DNA of 64,000 bases from Gammaproteobacteria bacterium (GCA_030949385.1 JAUZSP010000003.1:124001-188000), one strand, 5' to 3'; counted from the first letter of the stretch, positions 1 through 12,083 are shown. A program made the numbers and translations. Notes: generated from the sequence alone by a model not told the origin.

Positions 1-282
1 ACCTTGGTGATCAACAAAAGCCCACGCCGTTACACTTTGGTTAATCTCAAAGGTGAGTTACTGGCAGCGTCTACGGTGGTCAAGGAAGGGTTATCGGTCT
101 CCAGTGGTGCGTGCAGTACAAACGGACAGCCACACGTCTGGAATGTAACAAAACTCAATAAAGCCACGCCCGGCAAAGGCGCACAGCAGTGTGGCCAAGG
201 TCTGAGAATCAGTGAAGTCAGCGACGCCAAAGGCTATCGTAATGAATTTGTTGAGCTCTATTTCGATGCACCACTAAAATAG
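1..282 (+). CDS. C-terminal end of an unknown protein (5' truncated)
   Basis: An open frame enters from before the window and stops with TAG at 280-282, so only the last 93 codons are visible. I do not recognise the family. The last 30 residues contain RISEVSD and NEFVELYF, which resemble the opening strand of lamin-tail-like (LTD) domains, but such a domain would normally continue further. Two cysteines (in SGACST and QQCGQG) could form a disulfide in an exported protein. A strong hairpin terminator follows directly, so this is the last gene of its transcript. A TTG/GTG near base 4-7 could be read as a start, but reading through from upstream is more likely. Confidence 0.5.
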   Translation, partial: TLVINKSPRRYTLVNLKGELLAASTVVKEGLSVSSGACSTNGQPHVWNVTKLNKATPGKGAQQCGQGLRISEVSDAKGYRNEFVELYFDAPLK

Positions 283-293
283 ACAAGCAAGGC

Positions 294-334
294 CAGCCAC
301 CTCCCGCTACTTTTGTGGAGGTGCTGTTTTTTTA
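294..334 (+). terminator. Rho-independent terminator after the truncated first gene
   Basis: CAGCCACCTCC at 294-304 pairs imperfectly with GGAGGTGCTG at 317-326 and is followed by a run of seven T. It ends the plus-strand transcript of the first gene and abuts the end of the convergent minus-strand gene. Confidence 0.75.
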
Positions 335-1063
335 AAAGGCATACCCAAACTTCAAAATCTCTGCATCAATAATAACCTGCCCGTCGTCATCAAATGGATC
401 AAGAACCGACGCAAACTGATCATTTTTTCCCACTAGATAACGCCCCATGCTCAAACTGGCACCCCAATAATAATTGCTGCTGGAAAAAATGCGATAACCA
501 ATTCCCACCCCAACTCCCAGCTTCACCTCAGACCCCCGCTCTCTGATAAATTCAGGCGGCAATTGATTCGGCCCAAGGGCAGCATAATCAATGTTATCAC
601 TGCGAATGCCATCCAAATAGGCCAAACGAGTAAAGCCGCTCAGATAAAAGCCCTTCATGCTGTCACCTAAAAAACGACGATAATGCAGATCTACTGTTGC
701 TAAATTAAACAAATCGCTGTTCGAGCCTTCATTCGAAGAGAGAAAAATCGGAAAGGCTAATTCCACCTTGTCTGCTGGCTGGAAAAGTGAAAAGCCCCCA
801 CTCAAAACAACCGAGCCCGGTTCGGCAACCAAAAAACGCGCAACATTAAATTCGATGCCATAGGTTTTATCGGCAAAGGGAGAACGGTTCTGCTCACGTC
901 TAAGATCCGCTTGTTTCTGCAAGGCTTGAGCAATTTTTTTATCAATATCCGACTGCTCACTCGCACCATCCACGGTGACCACAATCGGCGGCACAACCTC
1001 CGCCGCCGACACCCACGAGCTCAACAACAGACCCAATAACAACAACTCAATCATTCTCAACAT
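332..1063 (-). CDS. Putative outer-membrane beta-barrel protein, family unknown
   Basis: A 243-residue protein with a hydrophobic signal peptide (IELLLLGLLL then WVSAAE). The mature part alternates polar and hydrophobic residues, as beta strands do (for example LGVGVGIGYRIFSSS), and ends in an aromatic residue (KFGYAF), the usual C-terminal signature of Bam-inserted barrels. The ATG at 1063 is chosen because GGAG lies six bases upstream; an ATG at 1075 and a TTG at 1090 are in frame. It lies 39 bp after sdhE on the same strand and may be read through from the sdh operon, but nothing links it to respiration. Function unknown. Confidence 0.6.
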   Translation of the reverse strand: MLRMIELLLLGLLLSSWVSAAEVVPPIVVTVDGASEQSDIDKKIAQALQKQADLRREQNRSPFADKTYGIEFNVARFLVAEPGSVVLSGGFSLFQPADKVELAFPIFLSSNEGSNSDLFNLATVDLHYRRFLGDSMKGFYLSGFTRLAYLDGIRSDNIDYAALGPNQLPPEFIRERGSEVKLGVGVGIGYRIFSSSNYYWGASLSMGRYLVGKNDQFASVLDPFDDDGQVIIDAEILKFGYAF

Positions 1064-1102
1064 ACTCCGCTCCATACCCAAAACAGTCAAATTCGTAGCC
1101 TA

Positions 1103-1354
1103 CTACAGCCTCCGAATCAAACCAATCACTTCTCTTAATTCCAGCACATCAGTCAGCTCAACCGACATTAACCAGCGTTGCAGATCGGGATCAGACTGTT
1201 CTAATAGGCAGACAAATTGCTGTTGCAGAGTGTCGCTCAAATCATCGTAGTGCTGCTCTAAAAATTCACCCAAAATAAAATCCAACTCCAACAAACCCCG
1301 CCGACACTGCCAGCGCAAACGGGCTTTCTCTTCAGCAGGACGTAAACGAGACAA
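1103..1354 (-). CDS. sdhE: Succinate dehydrogenase flavinylation factor SdhE (YgfY/Sdh5 family)
   Basis: An 83-residue protein of the usual family length. SdhE binds SdhA and promotes covalent attachment of FAD to the flavoprotein. The family motif is visible as RRGLLELD, with the conserved RG and acidic residue, in an all-helical fold (FILGEFLEQHYDDL). The start is a TTG that follows the SdhB stop with no gap (TAG-TTG on the minus strand), so translation is probably coupled to sdhB. Its place as last gene of sdhCDABE fits its role as an assembly factor for the complex encoded just upstream. Confidence 0.9.
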   Translation of the reverse strand: MSRLRPAEEKARLRWQCRRGLLELDFILGEFLEQHYDDLSDTLQQQFVCLLEQSDPDLQRWLMSVELTDVLELREVIGLIRRL

Positions 1355-2047
1355 CTAACTCTGATCCTTAAGCATCAAGGATTTAATCTGGCCGATGGCT
1401 TTGGTGGGGTTAAGGTTTTTCGGGCAGGCTTCCACACAATTCATAATCGTATGGCAACGAAACAGCTTATAAGCATCGTCCAAGTATTCCAGCCGAGCTT
1501 GTTTAGCGCCGTCACGGCTGTCAGCCAGAAAACGACAGGCGGTTAACAGCGCCTGCGGACCGAGAAATTTATCTGGATTCCACCAAAAAGAGGGGCAGGC
1601 CGTAGAACAGCAACCGCACATAATGCACTCATACAGCCCCTCTAATTTTTCATTTTCTGCTGGGCTTTGTAAAATTTCCTTTTCAGGCAACGGCTCAGAT
1701 GGTTTTAACCACGGATCGACTCGTTCGTATTGACGATAAAACTGGCTCATATCCACCACCAAATCCCGAATCACCGGTCGCCCAGGCAACGGACGCACCT
1801 CTATAGGCTCCTTTAAATCCGCCACTCGGGTAATGCAAGCCAACGTATTGCTGCCGTTGACATTAACCCCGTCAGAACCGCAAACCCCCTCCCCACAGGA
1901 GTGACGAAAAGCCAACGACTCATCCTGCTCTTGGATCAACAACAGAGCATCACGCAGCATCATGCCCCGTTGCACTGGCAGCTCAAACTCTTGCATCGAG
2001 GGCGCTTGTTCTGTTTCAGGATCAAAACGATAAATACGAAATAACAT
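1355..2047 (-). CDS. sdhB: Succinate dehydrogenase iron-sulfur subunit SdhB
   Basis: A 230-residue electron-transfer subunit of complex II, carrying electrons from the SdhA flavin to the quinone site. The N-terminal ferredoxin domain has the [2Fe-2S] ligands in CGEGVCGSDG and the later Cys of NTLAC. The C-terminal domain has CIMCGCCSTACP and CVEACP for the [4Fe-4S] and [3Fe-4S] clusters. The ATG at 2047 is preferred over the TTG at 2050 because AAGGGG lies upstream at a suitable distance. It lies 12 bp after sdhA and runs directly into sdhE. Confidence 0.96.
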   Translation of the reverse strand: MLFRIYRFDPETEQAPSMQEFELPVQRGMMLRDALLLIQEQDESLAFRHSCGEGVCGSDGVNVNGSNTLACITRVADLKEPIEVRPLPGRPVIRDLVVDMSQFYRQYERVDPWLKPSEPLPEKEILQSPAENEKLEGLYECIMCGCCSTACPSFWWNPDKFLGPQALLTACRFLADSRDGAKQARLEYLDDAYKLFRCHTIMNCVEACPKNLNPTKAIGQIKSLMLKDQS

Positions 2048-2059
2048 CAAAAACCCCTT

Positions 2060-3835
2060 CTAATAGATACGCTCTTTGGGGGGGAAGCTCTCCACACTCA
2101 AGGGCGTGGAACGCACCGCTTTGTAATTCAAACGATCACCCTGCTGAAAATAGAGGCTGTGTTTCATCCAATTCTGGTCGTCACGTTTGGGGTAATCGGG
2201 GCGCGAATGAGCGCCACGGCTCTCTTTACGGTTGGCCGCTGAAACCGCGATGGCCATACCAATATCAAACAGGTTTTCCAACTCCAAGGCCTCGATGCGC
2301 GCCGTGTTAAAAACCTTGCCGCGATGCTGCAAGCGCACCTGAGACAATTTTTTACGCAAAGCTTGCAGCTTCAACACCCCCTGCTGCATAACCTCTTCTG
2401 TACGAAACACCCCCGCATGATCTTCCATCAACTTTTGCAGCTCGCAGCGCAACTCATTCACACTCAACACCTTACCCTCAGCGGGAAGCTCCCAGCGATT
2501 GAGGCGATAGAGCGCACGATCCACACTGGCCTGATTCAATGGACGATGTTCAGGGTTGTTTTTCACATACTCAATAATGTCTTTGCCTGCCAAACGCCCA
2601 AAGACCAAAATATCCAGCAGTGAATTACCACCCAAACGATTCGCGCCGTGTACCGAAGCACACGCGCATTCCCCAGCGGCATACAAACCAGGAATCACCG
2701 CGTTCTTCTCATCTTGCTCCTGCTCACCCAATGGCATCACCACGCGAGCAAAGCGGTCGGTGGGAATGCCTCCCATCATGTAGTGAGCGGTAGGAAAAAC
2801 AGGAATCGGCTCTTCAACGGGATCAATACCAGCAAAAATGCGGCTGCTCTCTCGAATGCTTGGCAATCGTTTGGCCACCACTTCTTCACCGAGGTGATCC
2901 ACTTTTAGCAACACATGGTCTTTATCCGGCCCGCAGCCCCGGCCTTCGTTGACCTCAGTGACGATGGCACGGGAAACCACATCGCGGCTGGCCAGATCCT
3001 TGGCCATCGAAGCGTAACGCTCCATAAAACGCTCGCCCTCGCTGTTGATCAAGTATCCGCCCTCACCGCGCACCCCTTCGGTGATCAACATGCCTTTGCC
3101 CGCAATACCCGTGGGGTGAAACTGAAAAAACTCCATATCTTGCAATGGAATCCCCGCCCGCAGCGCCATCGCCATACCGTCGCCGGTATTAATATGAGCG
3201 TTGCTGGTGGTACGATACACCTGCCCACCGCCTCCCGTGGCGATCAGAGTCGCCTTGGCTTCAATCAAAATCGGCTCACCCGTGGCAATTTCCAATGCCA
3301 GAACACCGAGAATAAAACCCTCCTCGTCACGAATCAGGTCAATGGCAAAATATTCATCAAAAAAGTGAGTTTTAGCACGTAGGTTCTGCTGATAGAGGCT
3401 GTGCAAAATAGCGTGGCCTGTGCGATCCGCCGCTGCACAGGTGCGCGCCGCCTGTTTACCGCCAAACTCTTGGCTCTGACCACCAAAGGGACGTTGATAG
3501 ATCGTGCCGTTATCCAGCCGTGAAAAAGGCACGCCGTTGTGTTCCAGCTCGTACACCGTCGGAATCGCCTCCCGACACATAAACTCAATGGCGTCTTGAT
3601 CCCCCAGATAATCGGAGCCTTTGACCGTATCAAACATATGCCAATGCCATTTGTCTGCCATCACATTGCCCAAAGCGGCGTTCACCCCGCCTTGAGCCGC
3701 CACTGTATGGGAGCGAGTGGGAAAAACTTTTGAGACCACCGCCACCTGCAAATTTGCATCAGCCAACTGCAACGCGGCGTTCATGCCCGCCCCACCCGCA
3801 CCGATTATCAAAGCATCAAACCGCAGCGTTTTCAA
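2060..3835 (-). CDS. sdhA: Succinate dehydrogenase flavoprotein subunit SdhA
   Basis: A 591-residue subunit, normal length. It oxidises succinate to fumarate with covalently bound FAD on the cytoplasmic face of the inner membrane. Visible are the dinucleotide-binding motif [13 protein letters not shown], the FAD-attachment region [11 protein letters not shown], the active-site segment [21 protein letters not shown], and [13 protein letters not shown] near the C-terminal third. The start is a TTG at 3835 with GAGGTGG six bases upstream; no ATG is available that would keep the N-terminal beta strand. It lies 38 bp after sdhD in the sdhCDAB order. Confidence 0.96.
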   Translation of the reverse strand: MKTLRFDALIIGAGGAGMNAALQLADANLQVAVVSKVFPTRSHTVAAQGGVNAALGNVMADKWHWHMFDTVKGSDYLGDQDAIEFMCREAIPTVYELEHNGVPFSRLDNGTIYQRPFGGQSQEFGGKQAARTCAAADRTGHAILHSLYQQNLRAKTHFFDEYFAIDLIRDEEGFILGVLALEIATGEPILIEAKATLIATGGGGQVYRTTSNAHINTGDGMAMALRAGIPLQDMEFFQFHPTGIAGKGMLITEGVRGEGGYLINSEGERFMERYASMAKDLASRDVVSRAIVTEVNEGRGCGPDKDHVLLKVDHLGEEVVAKRLPSIRESSRIFAGIDPVEEPIPVFPTAHYMMGGIPTDRFARVVMPLGEQEQDEKNAVIPGLYAAGECACASVHGANRLGGNSLLDILVFGRLAGKDIIEYVKNNPEHRPLNQASVDRALYRLNRWELPAEGKVLSVNELRCELQKLMEDHAGVFRTEEVMQQGVLKLQALRKKLSQVRLQHRGKVFNTARIEALELENLFDIGMAIAVSAANRKESRGAHSRPDYPKRDDQNWMKHSLYFQQGDRLNYKAVRSTPLSVESFPPKERIY

Positions 3836-3873
3836 TTTCAGCCACCTCTTCTTTTTTTAATTAGGCCAACGAC

Positions 3874-4200
3874 TCAGATCAATAACATCAATGCCCAACC
3901 GCCAGATGAAATCAACAAAGAAAGCAATAACACAGAGAACAGCAAACGCAGCGAATCATGGTGAACATAATCCATCAGCACGTCACGAAACCCGATCCAA
4001 GCATGAACTAAAAGTGCCACGACAAACAGCAAAAAAGCCACACTCAACCACGGTTGCTTCAACAAATCTTGCCAAGCGTGATGATTTTCTGGCGGTGCAA
4101 ACAGAAACAGAGCCAACAGGGAGCAAACAAACAACGCCAAATAAACCGCGCTGAAACGCTGCCAAACCCACCCCCTCAGCCCCCCTCGGTAACGGCTCAC
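3874..4200 (-). CDS. sdhD: Succinate dehydrogenase membrane anchor SdhD
   Basis: A 108-residue small cytochrome b anchor with three hydrophobic helices (about 15-35, 50-70 and 85-107), which with SdhC binds haem b and ubiquinone. The helix-2 stretch VVALLVHAWIGFRDVLMDY carries the family's conserved His and H-x-G-x-R-D-x-x-x-D pattern. I use the GTG at 4200, which overlaps the sdhC stop as GTGA; a longer reading from 4257 would overlap sdhC by about 60 bp and add residues unlike the family. Confidence 0.88.
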   Translation of the reverse strand: MSRYRGGLRGWVWQRFSAVYLALFVCSLLALFLFAPPENHHAWQDLLKQPWLSVAFLLFVVALLVHAWIGFRDVLMDYVHHDSLRLLFSVLLLSLLISSGGWALMLLI

Positions 4201-4742
4201 AACAGCCCCCCCAACAGCAACAGCGCCACTGTTGGAGCCAAAAATAGCACCAGCCAAGCACTCTGTCGATAACGGGGTTTATCCACCCCCACCTCCAGAT
4301 CAATCAACAGATAACGCACCCCCGCCAACAGATGATGCATCAATCCCCACAAAGCAAAAAAGAGCACAAACCGACCAACATCGCTAACAAACAGCGCCTT
4401 AACCACTAAAAAACCGGCTTCATCAGCTAAAGAGAGATCCAACAAATAGAAAAAGACCGGCAACAACAGCACCATCGCCACACCGGTAATTCGATGTGCA
4501 ATCGACATCACACCGGCTACCGGCAAACGTATTTTGCGCAGATCAAGAAACACCGTGCGTTGCCGCTGCCGTAACGCCGGTTTGGCACTCAAACGCACAT
4601 GACCACTGCTGCTCAATGCCTGTTGTAACTGCTCTGCGGTCAGAGCTGGGGGTATTTTAGCCCTCGACAAAGGACTTTTTTTGGACGTTGAATCGCCAAG
4701 TTCCTGACCATAACCGTCCCTAATTTCAAGATGACGCTTCAT
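4197..4742 (-). CDS. sdhC: Succinate dehydrogenase cytochrome b556 subunit SdhC with an N-terminal extension
   Basis: The C-terminal ~125 residues match SdhC: FLDLRKIRLPVAGVMSIAHRITG (quinone-site and haem region), three transmembrane helices, and LMHHLLAGVRYLLID with the haem-ligand His. Before this the frame stays open for ~55 further residues of polar, Lys/Gln-rich sequence. I take the ATG at 4742, which has GAGAGGG upstream; a GTG at 4609 (in GHVRLSAK) would give a protein of normal length but lacks a good ribosome-binding site. An ATG at 4829 is also in frame. First gene of the sdhCDAB-sdhE operon. Confidence 0.85.
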   Translation of the reverse strand: MKRHLEIRDGYGQELGDSTSKKSPLSRAKIPPALTAEQLQQALSSSGHVRLSAKPALRQRQRTVFLDLRKIRLPVAGVMSIAHRITGVAMVLLLPVFFYLLDLSLADEAGFLVVKALFVSDVGRFVLFFALWGLMHHLLAGVRYLLIDLEVGVDKPRYRQSAWLVLFLAPTVALLLLGGLL

Positions 4743-5882
<1,140 letters not shown>

Positions 5883-5998
5883 TCAATTACACACCCACCG
5901 CTGTAACAGAGACAGAGGTGGGTGCAAGCACGCGCCAACAGTATTACACTTCTGCCAACGAACCACCCTGATCACCCTCTAGTTACACGGAAAATCGT

Positions 5999-8194
5999 AT
6001 GAAAAGCCTTAAATGGGTTCTGCTCTCACTGCTCTCTTTGTTGTTATTGGTCTTTATTGTTGCGGGCATCATGCTCTATACCCTTGACCCCAATGAACAC
6101 AAAACCATGATCTCCGAACAGGTCAAAACAGCAACGGGGCGCGACCTCAATATTAAAGGCGACATCCAACTTTCACTTTTCCCGTGGCTCGGTTTTGAAT
6201 TGGGTGAAATCAGCCTCAGCAACGCCGCTGGGTTTGGCGACGCCCCGTTTGTGAAGCTCCGTGGCGCACAGCTAAAATTGGCCCTGTTGCCGCTGCTGAA
6301 ACAGCAGATCAAAATCGATCGCATTGAGTTGATCGGTTTTGAGCTGGAACTGGCGCGCAATGCCGCAGGGGTAAACAACTGGGACGACCTCAGTAACACC
6401 AACGAAAAACCCGTCGAAGAGAACAGCGAGCCCCTCTCGCTGGAATCCCTCGGCATTGACATTCAAGCAGTGTTGATTGAAAACGCCAAACTGCACTGGA
6501 GCGACGCCACCACCCAGAGCGACCTGCGCATCAACGACCTCAGCCTCAAGCTGGGACGGCTGCAACTGGGAGAGGACTTCCCCCTCGAATTGAGCTTCAA
6601 GCTGGCCAATCAACAACCGGCCATGACCGTCGCGCTGCACCTCAACAGCCAAGTCAACCTTGACCTAAACCAACAGCAATACCGACTCTCCGCTCTGCAG
6701 CTGAACATCAACGCACAAGGAGCCGAGCTGCCCAATGGGGCTGTAAGCCTACACATGAACGCCGACCTGTTGGCCAACCTACACACCGAGAGCCTCAAAC
6801 TCAAGGTGGCCGAATTACAGCTCGCTGGGGTAAACACCAGCCTCAGCGTTGAGATCGAAAAACGGTTACAAAACCCGCAAATCAAAGGCCTCTTTACCCT
6901 GCACAACACCGATCTGCGCCAAGTACTAACCGACCTCAAACTACCCCTGCCAGAGATGGCTGACAACAGCACCCTCAGCGCCATTTCTGCTCAAATTCCC
7001 TTTCAATTTGACGGCAAAAAGCTGCACCTGTCCCAACTGAAACTGCAACTGGATCAAAGCCAATTGAGTGGCAATCTCACCCTCGGCCAACTGGATGCCG
7101 CCCTGCCTGAAGTACAGTTCCAACTGAACATGAGCGCCCTCAACGCCGACCGTTATCTGCCACCGCCCAGCGAGACCAAAGAGCCAGAAATGGAACAAGC
7201 AGCCGATGGCGATGCACCCATCGAATTGCCACTGGAATTGCTGCGTCAGCTCAATATCGACGGCAGTTTTGAACTGGAACAGCTCATCATCAGCAACCTA
7301 AAGTTGGCCCATCTGCAACTTGGCATCAAAGCCAAAAAAGGCCAGATCGCTCTACAACCGCTTAATTTGGATCTCTATGAAGGCAACCTCAAGGCCAGCG
7401 CCAAACTGGACGCGCGTCAAAACACGCCGCGTTATCACCTGCAGAGCCAACTGACAAACCTCTCTTCCGGCCCGTTGTTGAAAGACTTTCTCGACAACGA
7501 TTTTCTCCTCGGTCACGGCGACGTAATCCTGACGGTAAAAACCAGCGGCAACAGCGTCAATGCACTGAAAAAAGCCCTCAATGGCGACACCGCTCTGGCC
7601 TTTAAAAACGGCGCAATCAACGGCTTTAACCTCGCCCAAAGCCTGCGCAAAGCCAAAGCCAAATTGAGTGGCAAATCCTTCACCGAAACAGAGTTTTCCA
7701 AAACTGACTTTACCGCCCTAACCGTCAGCGCCACGATCAAAAACGGCGTAGTCAGCAGCAATGATCTTGATCTGCGCTCACCGTTGCTGCGCGTCAGTGG
7801 TAAAGGCAACGCCAACTTGGTGAGCAATCAACTCGACTACACCGCAGAAATCAAAATCACCAACAGCACCAGCGGCCAAGGAGGTAAATCCGCCAACGAT
7901 TTAGCGGGGCTTAATATTCCAATTCGGGCATCCGGTCCTTTTGATGATGTTGGTATCGAGTTTTTGCTCACTCAAGCTCTAGCGGGAAAAAAATTGGATG
8001 CGGCCAAAAACAAATTGAACGACGCCGTAGCCGAACAGAAACAAGCTGTGAAAAAACAGCAACAAGCCCTGCAACAGAAAAAACAAGCAGCAGAAGAAAA
8101 AGCCCGCGCAGAAGCTCAACGCGCCCTAAAAGAAAAACAGCAACAACTGCAACAAGAAGCCGAACAGAAACTGAAAAACCTGCTGAAATTCTAA
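5999..8194 (+). CDS. AsmA family protein
   Basis: A 731-residue inner-membrane-anchored protein of the AsmA/TamB-like family, whose members form long periplasmic beta-sheet grooves linked to phospholipid and outer-membrane homeostasis. Visible are an N-terminal helix (WVLLSLLSLLLLVFIVAGI), the family opening TGRDLNIKGDIQLSLFPWLG, long repetitive beta-rich stretches, and an AsmA C-terminal domain (about 430-660: DLYEGNLKASAKLD, LDYTAEIKIT, IPIRASGPFDDVGIEF). The last ~65 residues form a Lys/Gln/Ala-rich coiled coil (KKQQQALQQKKQAAEEKARA), common in this family. Good match; exact cargo unknown. Confidence 0.88.
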   Translation: MKSLKWVLLSLLSLLLLVFIVAGIMLYTLDPNEHKTMISEQVKTATGRDLNIKGDIQLSLFPWLGFELGEISLSNAAGFGDAPFVKLRGAQLKLALLPLLKQQIKIDRIELIGFELELARNAAGVNNWDDLSNTNEKPVEENSEPLSLESLGIDIQAVLIENAKLHWSDATTQSDLRINDLSLKLGRLQLGEDFPLELSFKLANQQPAMTVALHLNSQVNLDLNQQQYRLSALQLNINAQGAELPNGAVSLHMNADLLANLHTESLKLKVAELQLAGVNTSLSVEIEKRLQNPQIKGLFTLHNTDLRQVLTDLKLPLPEMADNSTLSAISAQIPFQFDGKKLHLSQLKLQLDQSQLSGNLTLGQLDAALPEVQFQLNMSALNADRYLPPPSETKEPEMEQAADGDAPIELPLELLRQLNIDGSFELEQLIISNLKLAHLQLGIKAKKGQIALQPLNLDLYEGNLKASAKLDARQNTPRYHLQSQLTNLSSGPLLKDFLDNDFLLGHGDVILTVKTSGNSVNALKKALNGDTALAFKNGAINGFNLAQSLRKAKAKLSGKSFTETEFSKTDFTALTVSATIKNGVVSSNDLDLRSPLLRVSGKGNANLVSNQLDYTAEIKITNSTSGQGGKSANDLAGLNIPIRASGPFDDVGIEFLLTQALAGKKLDAAKNKLNDAVAEQKQAVKKQQQALQQKKQAAEEKARAEAQRALKEKQQQLQQEAEQKLKNLLKF

Positions 8195-8251
8195 AACCAC
8201 GGTACACTTTTGTTTTACCCAACATCAACCAAAAAGACAGGGACGCTGACA

Positions 8252-9139
8252 ATGACAGAACACGGTTTTATTAAATTTGACCTGATTCTCCTCTCCCTGT
8301 TTTCAGCATTAATAGCGTTTCTCTTTTACGCCGGTGTTGACTCCATATCCTTCAGTAACAATGACATTCGTTCATTTTTAGATGAGGTGTCTCTGACCGA
8401 ACAAAACGACACCCAAGACGACCCCGGCATTGAAGAACCGCTCAGCACATCGGAAAAACTGATCGTCATCCCACGGACAATGCCAACATTGACATCCACA
8501 GATAAACAAACACCCCAACAACACATCCTCGACTTACAAGTTCAAGTGGCACAACTGACTCTGCAACTGCAACAAATTGAACCTGCCGCAGCTCAAGAAA
8601 CACCCGACAGAGAGTGTGAGCGTCAATCTCAAACAGATGCCCCCTCCATCCCTGCAATGAAAAAAATAACACCACAAACCGAACAGAAAGCCAGTGTATC
8701 CACACCAGCGCAATCAACACCTTCAGCAAAAAAGACCGTTAAACCCGCTCTGATAGCAAAACCAGCACGGCCGATACAATCAGCGAAGCACAATAAAACC
8801 TCAACGCAACAACAAAATCACCTTCTGCACGACAAAGCTTGGCTGTTGTCCCAAAAAGACAGCCGCTACAGCATGCAAATTTTGGCGGTACGCAGCAAAC
8901 AAGAACTGCTACAAGAGATCAAAGAAAGCAACTTGGAACTCAAAACCCTCTCTTACTACCCCATCATTCGCAACGGTCACGTTTGGTACGCACTGCTCTA
9001 CGGTCTGTTTGACAACCGAGCAGAGGCACAACACGCCCTTAAAAAACTGCCCAAACACATCCGTCAAAACAAACCTTGGTTACGCTCCCTACGTGCGATC
9101 AAAAAAGCCATCCAACAAGTCCCCATAGAGACGCAATAA
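8252..9139 (+). CDS. SPOR-domain membrane protein
   Basis: A 295-residue protein: one N-terminal transmembrane helix (ILLSLFSALIAFLFYAGV), a long low-complexity Gln/Pro/Thr/Lys linker with a short coiled coil (LDLQVQVAQLTLQLQQ), and a C-terminal SPOR domain from about residue 200 (YSMQILAVRSKQELLQEI, HVWYALLYGLFDNRAEAQHAL). SPOR domains bind denuded peptidoglycan strands at division sites. The C-terminal ~100 residues clearly resemble those of the DamX-like protein at 57427-59103 (AWLLSQ/SWLLQQ, WYALLYG/WYALTYG, KPWLRSLRAI/RPWIRRLKAI). Start set at 8252, where AGGGA lies upstream. mutY follows after 12 bp. Confidence 0.8.
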   Translation: MTEHGFIKFDLILLSLFSALIAFLFYAGVDSISFSNNDIRSFLDEVSLTEQNDTQDDPGIEEPLSTSEKLIVIPRTMPTLTSTDKQTPQQHILDLQVQVAQLTLQLQQIEPAAAQETPDRECERQSQTDAPSIPAMKKITPQTEQKASVSTPAQSTPSAKKTVKPALIAKPARPIQSAKHNKTSTQQQNHLLHDKAWLLSQKDSRYSMQILAVRSKQELLQEIKESNLELKTLSYYPIIRNGHVWYALLYGLFDNRAEAQHALKKLPKHIRQNKPWLRSLRAIKKAIQQVPIETQ

Positions 9140-9151
9140 CGGCGTTTATCA

Positions 9152-10222
9152 ATGAAAAAAACCGCCTTTTCTCAACCACTGCTAAGCTGGTTCGACCAAC
9201 ATGGGCGGAAACACCTGCCTTGGCAGCAAACGCCAAACCCGTATCAGGTCTGGGTTTCAGAGATCATGCTGCAACAGACCCAAGTAAAAACCGTACTCGC
9301 GTATTACACACGTTTTATGCAGCGCTTCCCCAACATAGAAAGCTTGGCCAGCGCCAGCGAAGATGAGGTGTTGAGTTATTGGTCGGGTTTAGGTTATTAC
9401 GCTCGTGGGCGTAACTTGCGCAAAGCGGCCATCATGGTGATGCAGGAGTTCGACGCTACATTTCCACAGCAATTGGATGACGTGATGGCTCTACCGGGCA
9501 TCGGTCGCTCCACCGCCGGAGCCATTCTCAGCCTTGCTTGTCATCAGCATCACGCCATTTTAGACGGCAATGTCAAACGGGTCTTAGCGCGTTATTTTGC
9601 CATTTCTGGCTGGGCTGGAAAAAAAGCCGTCTTAGATCAGCTCTGGCAAAAAGCCGAAGAGTTAACCCCTAAAAAACGCGTGGCGAACTACAATCAAGCC
9701 ATGATGGATCTGGGGGCAACGCTCTGCACCCGTCGTCAACCGGAATGCCCACGTTGTCCAGTACAAAAAGGCTGTCTGGCACATCAACAAGACAACCCAC
9801 AGGACTACCCCAGCCCCAAGCCAAAAAAAATCAAACCTGAACGCACAACCTACATGCTGTTATTGCAAAACCAACAGGGCGATATTTTACTGGAGAAAAG
9901 AGCCTCCACAGGCCTCTGGGGAGGGCTTTGGAGCCTGCCCCAGTTTGACACCCTGCTGGAGCACCAAAGCTGGCTACAGAGCCAATTTGGCCTGTTTGTC
10001 CAACAGCCTCAACAGTGGCCCAGCTTTCGGCACACCTTCAGCCACTTTCATCTGCACATTACGCCTCTACACGTTGTTCTGAATAGCCCCAACAATGTTG
10101 TGATGGATGCCGACAATCGAGTCTGGTATAACAACGGCCAACAACTCGGCGGGCTGGCAGCCCCCATCTCACGTCTGTTAGCAGACGTTTTTGAACTAAC
10201 AACACAAGAGGATGAGTCATGA
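9152..10222 (+). CDS. mutY: A/G-specific adenine glycosylase MutY
   Basis: A 356-residue base-excision repair enzyme that removes adenine mispaired with 8-oxoguanine. Visible are [13 protein letters not shown] near the N-terminus, the helix-hairpin-helix and catalytic Asp in [16 protein letters not shown]...[11 protein letters not shown], the [4Fe-4S] ligands in C-x6-C-x2-C-x5-C spacing ([17 protein letters not shown]), and a C-terminal NUDIX-like 8-oxoG-recognition domain ([21 protein letters not shown]). It overlaps yggX by four bases, the usual mutY-yggX operon. The partner enzyme MutM is encoded 4.5 kb downstream. Confidence 0.97.
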   Translation: MKKTAFSQPLLSWFDQHGRKHLPWQQTPNPYQVWVSEIMLQQTQVKTVLAYYTRFMQRFPNIESLASASEDEVLSYWSGLGYYARGRNLRKAAIMVMQEFDATFPQQLDDVMALPGIGRSTAGAILSLACHQHHAILDGNVKRVLARYFAISGWAGKKAVLDQLWQKAEELTPKKRVANYNQAMMDLGATLCTRRQPECPRCPVQKGCLAHQQDNPQDYPSPKPKKIKPERTTYMLLLQNQQGDILLEKRASTGLWGGLWSLPQFDTLLEHQSWLQSQFGLFVQQPQQWPSFRHTFSHFHLHITPLHVVLNSPNNVVMDADNRVWYNNGQQLGGLAAPISRLLADVFELTTQEDES

Positions 10223-10488
10223 CACGCATGGTGCACTGTGTAAAATTAGATAAAGAAGCCGAAGGGCTGGAACGCCTCACTTACCCGGGTGATCTGGGCA
10301 AAAGAATATTCGATAACATCAGCAAAGAAGCGTGGCAGCAGTGGGTGAAACAGCAAACCATCCTCATCAATGAATACCGCCTCTCTGTGGTTGACCCCAA
10401 AGCCCGCAAATATTTAGAGGAAGAGATGGAGAAATTTTTCTTCACTGGCGGCTCTGAACTGCCCGTTGAGTTCCAAGCCAAAAAATAA
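10219..10488 (+). CDS. yggX: Fe(2+)-trafficking / oxidative-protection protein YggX
   Basis: An 89-residue small cytoplasmic protein. The family opening MVHCVKL with its conserved Cys, the PGDLGKRI segment and [17 protein letters not shown] are all visible. YggX protects iron-sulfur proteins, including MutY, from oxidative damage, which fits its translational coupling to mutY (ATGA overlap at 10219). Length is normal for the family. Confidence 0.95.
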   Translation: MTRMVHCVKLDKEAEGLERLTYPGDLGKRIFDNISKEAWQQWVKQQTILINEYRLSVVDPKARKYLEEEMEKFFFTGGSELPVEFQAKK

Positions 10489-10556
10489 GACTTGACTCTG
10501 GGCGGCGATATCGATTTAATACGCCCCCTAAATGATCTACTCGATTATTTAACCCC

Positions 10557-10632
10557 GCCCAGATAGCTCAGTCGGTAGAGCAGAGGATTGAAAATCCTCG
10601 TGTCGGCAGTTCGATTCTGTCTCTGGGCACCA
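10557..10632 (+). tRNA. tRNA-Phe (anticodon GAA)
   Basis: Seventy-six bases with a complete cloverleaf: acceptor GCCCAGA pairs with TCTGGGC, D arm GCTCAGTCGGTAGAGC, anticodon stem GAGGA/TCCTC around the GAA anticodon, T arm with TTCGATT, and an encoded CCA end. A strong terminator follows six bases later. Confidence 0.96.
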
Positions 10633-10637
10633 TACTC

Positions 10638-10676
10638 AAACCCCTGTCTTTGCCTTAGCAATACAGGGGTTTTTTA
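10638..10676 (+). terminator. Rho-independent terminator after tRNA-Phe
   Basis: AAACCCCTGT (10638-10647) pairs with ACAGGGGTTT (10663-10672) in a perfect ten-base stem that runs into a T tract. Confidence 0.92.
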
Positions 10677-10805
10677 TTGCCCCCTCTCCTCCCTGAATGA
10701 ATATCTTCTGCTACACTATCTCAGATTTTTGTGCAGTGTGTGTTAACTGCAAACACTGCTTAATATGGCGATGCATACTCGTACATCGCCTATCTGGGAG
10801 CATGA

Positions 10806-12083
<1,278 letters not shown>

